Assembly: GCA_009699165.1 (NCBI GenBank)
Contig: WLOR01000064.1
Span: forward strand, 1-8,415
Direction: 5' to 3'
Source: Actinomycetota bacterium
GTDB taxonomy: Bacteria; Actinomycetota; Actinomycetes; Nanopelagicales; Nanopelagicaceae
DNA: 8,415 nucleotides
The first letter of the stretch is position 1. Every line of letters begins with the position of its first letter. Below the pieces are notes generated by a model, which searched no databases, was not told the DNA's origin, and worked only from the letters and a program-made list of their open reading frames with translations. Positions 8,218 to 8,415 of the stretch are shown here, piece by piece. A program made the translations under genes and the position numbers.

Positions 8218-8415
8218 ATGAATAAGAAGATTCAACAGGCTTTTGCCGTTGCTGCGGCTGCGACTCTTACACTAGGTGTAGTTTCAGTTTCACAGGCACA
8301 AGCTGCAGTTAAGTCTGTTTCAATCGCATACCAAGGTCCACTTTCAGGTGGAGAAGCACAGACAGGTATCGATGAGCAGAACGCAGTTAAGTTTGCAATC
8401 AAGCAGTACATGGCA
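8218..8415 (+). CDS. Branched-chain amino acid/amide-type ABC transporter solute-binding protein, 3'-partial
   Basis: Only the first 66 codons are in the window. The N-terminus is a Sec signal peptide: basic start MNKK, hydrophobic Ala/Val/Leu core (about residues 8-24), and a signal peptidase I site at AQA, cut after about residue 29. There is no lipobox Cys, so the mature protein should be secreted free or held by its transporter rather than lipid-anchored. The mature start, with VSIAYQGPLSGGEAQTGIDEQNAVKFAI, resembles Peripla_BP_6 proteins such as LivJ/LivK, which bind leucine, isoleucine, valine or related amides outside the membrane. In such loci permease and ATPase genes usually follow, but these are beyond the window. 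All five lysines use AAG, which hints at high expression. The ligand cannot be judged from this fragment; urea or short-chain amides are alternatives. Confidence 0.85.
   Translation, partial: MNKKIQQAFAVAAAATLTLGVVSVSQAQAAVKSVSIAYQGPLSGGEAQTGIDEQNAVKFAIKQYMA

Noticed and set aside
1..8415. CRISPR array, insertion sequence, toxin-antitoxin or defence system
   Set aside because: I saw no regularly spaced repeats, terminal inverted repeats, transposase motifs or small paired genes; all long frames are housekeeping, regulatory or transport genes.

Overview
The window looks like core chromosome of a low-GC, streamlined actinobacterium. A few lines I counted by eye range from about 38 to 57% G+C, mostly in the mid to upper 40s. 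The closest match I can name from memory is the freshwater acI / Nanopelagicales group (Planktophila-like). Three things point to Actinobacteria: the actinobacterial flavour of GltB, GltD and Pyk, a PdtaR-type ANTAR response regulator, and a secreted branched-chain-amino-acid-type binding protein next to it. This placement is inferred from sequence style, not from a search.

Layout, all on the + strand. (1) Bases 1-4499: gltB, large subunit of glutamate synthase, cut at its 5' end by the window edge. (2) Bases 4492-5946: gltD, small subunit, overlapping gltB by 8 bases. (3) Bases 5956-7395: pyk, pyruvate kinase, 9 bases after gltD. (4) Bases 7410-7482: a tRNA with anticodon CAA (Leu), 14 bases after pyk. 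(5) Bases 7520-8092: an ANTAR-domain response regulator of the PdtaR type. (6) Bases 8093-8217: a 125-base intergenic region with a possible promoter, a perfect palindrome and a good ribosome binding site. (7) Bases 8218-8415: the first 66 codons of an exported solute-binding protein of a branched-chain amino acid / amide ABC transporter, cut by the window end. No stretch over 300 bases lacks a gene.

How they fit together: GltB and GltD form NADPH-dependent glutamate synthase, which makes two glutamates from glutamine and 2-oxoglutarate. Pyk makes pyruvate and ATP at the end of glycolysis. The tight spacing suggests one gltB-gltD-pyk transcription unit joining nitrogen assimilation to central carbon flow. 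The tRNA and the regulator follow closely enough that read-through is likely. The binding-protein gene seems to begin a separate, strongly translated unit.

I see no mobile element, CRISPR array, phage gene or clearly new multi-gene system. The most unusual item is the tRNA: its anticodon, D-arm and discriminator base look like tRNA-Leu, but it has a 5-base variable loop where bacterial tRNA-Leu normally carries a long extra arm.
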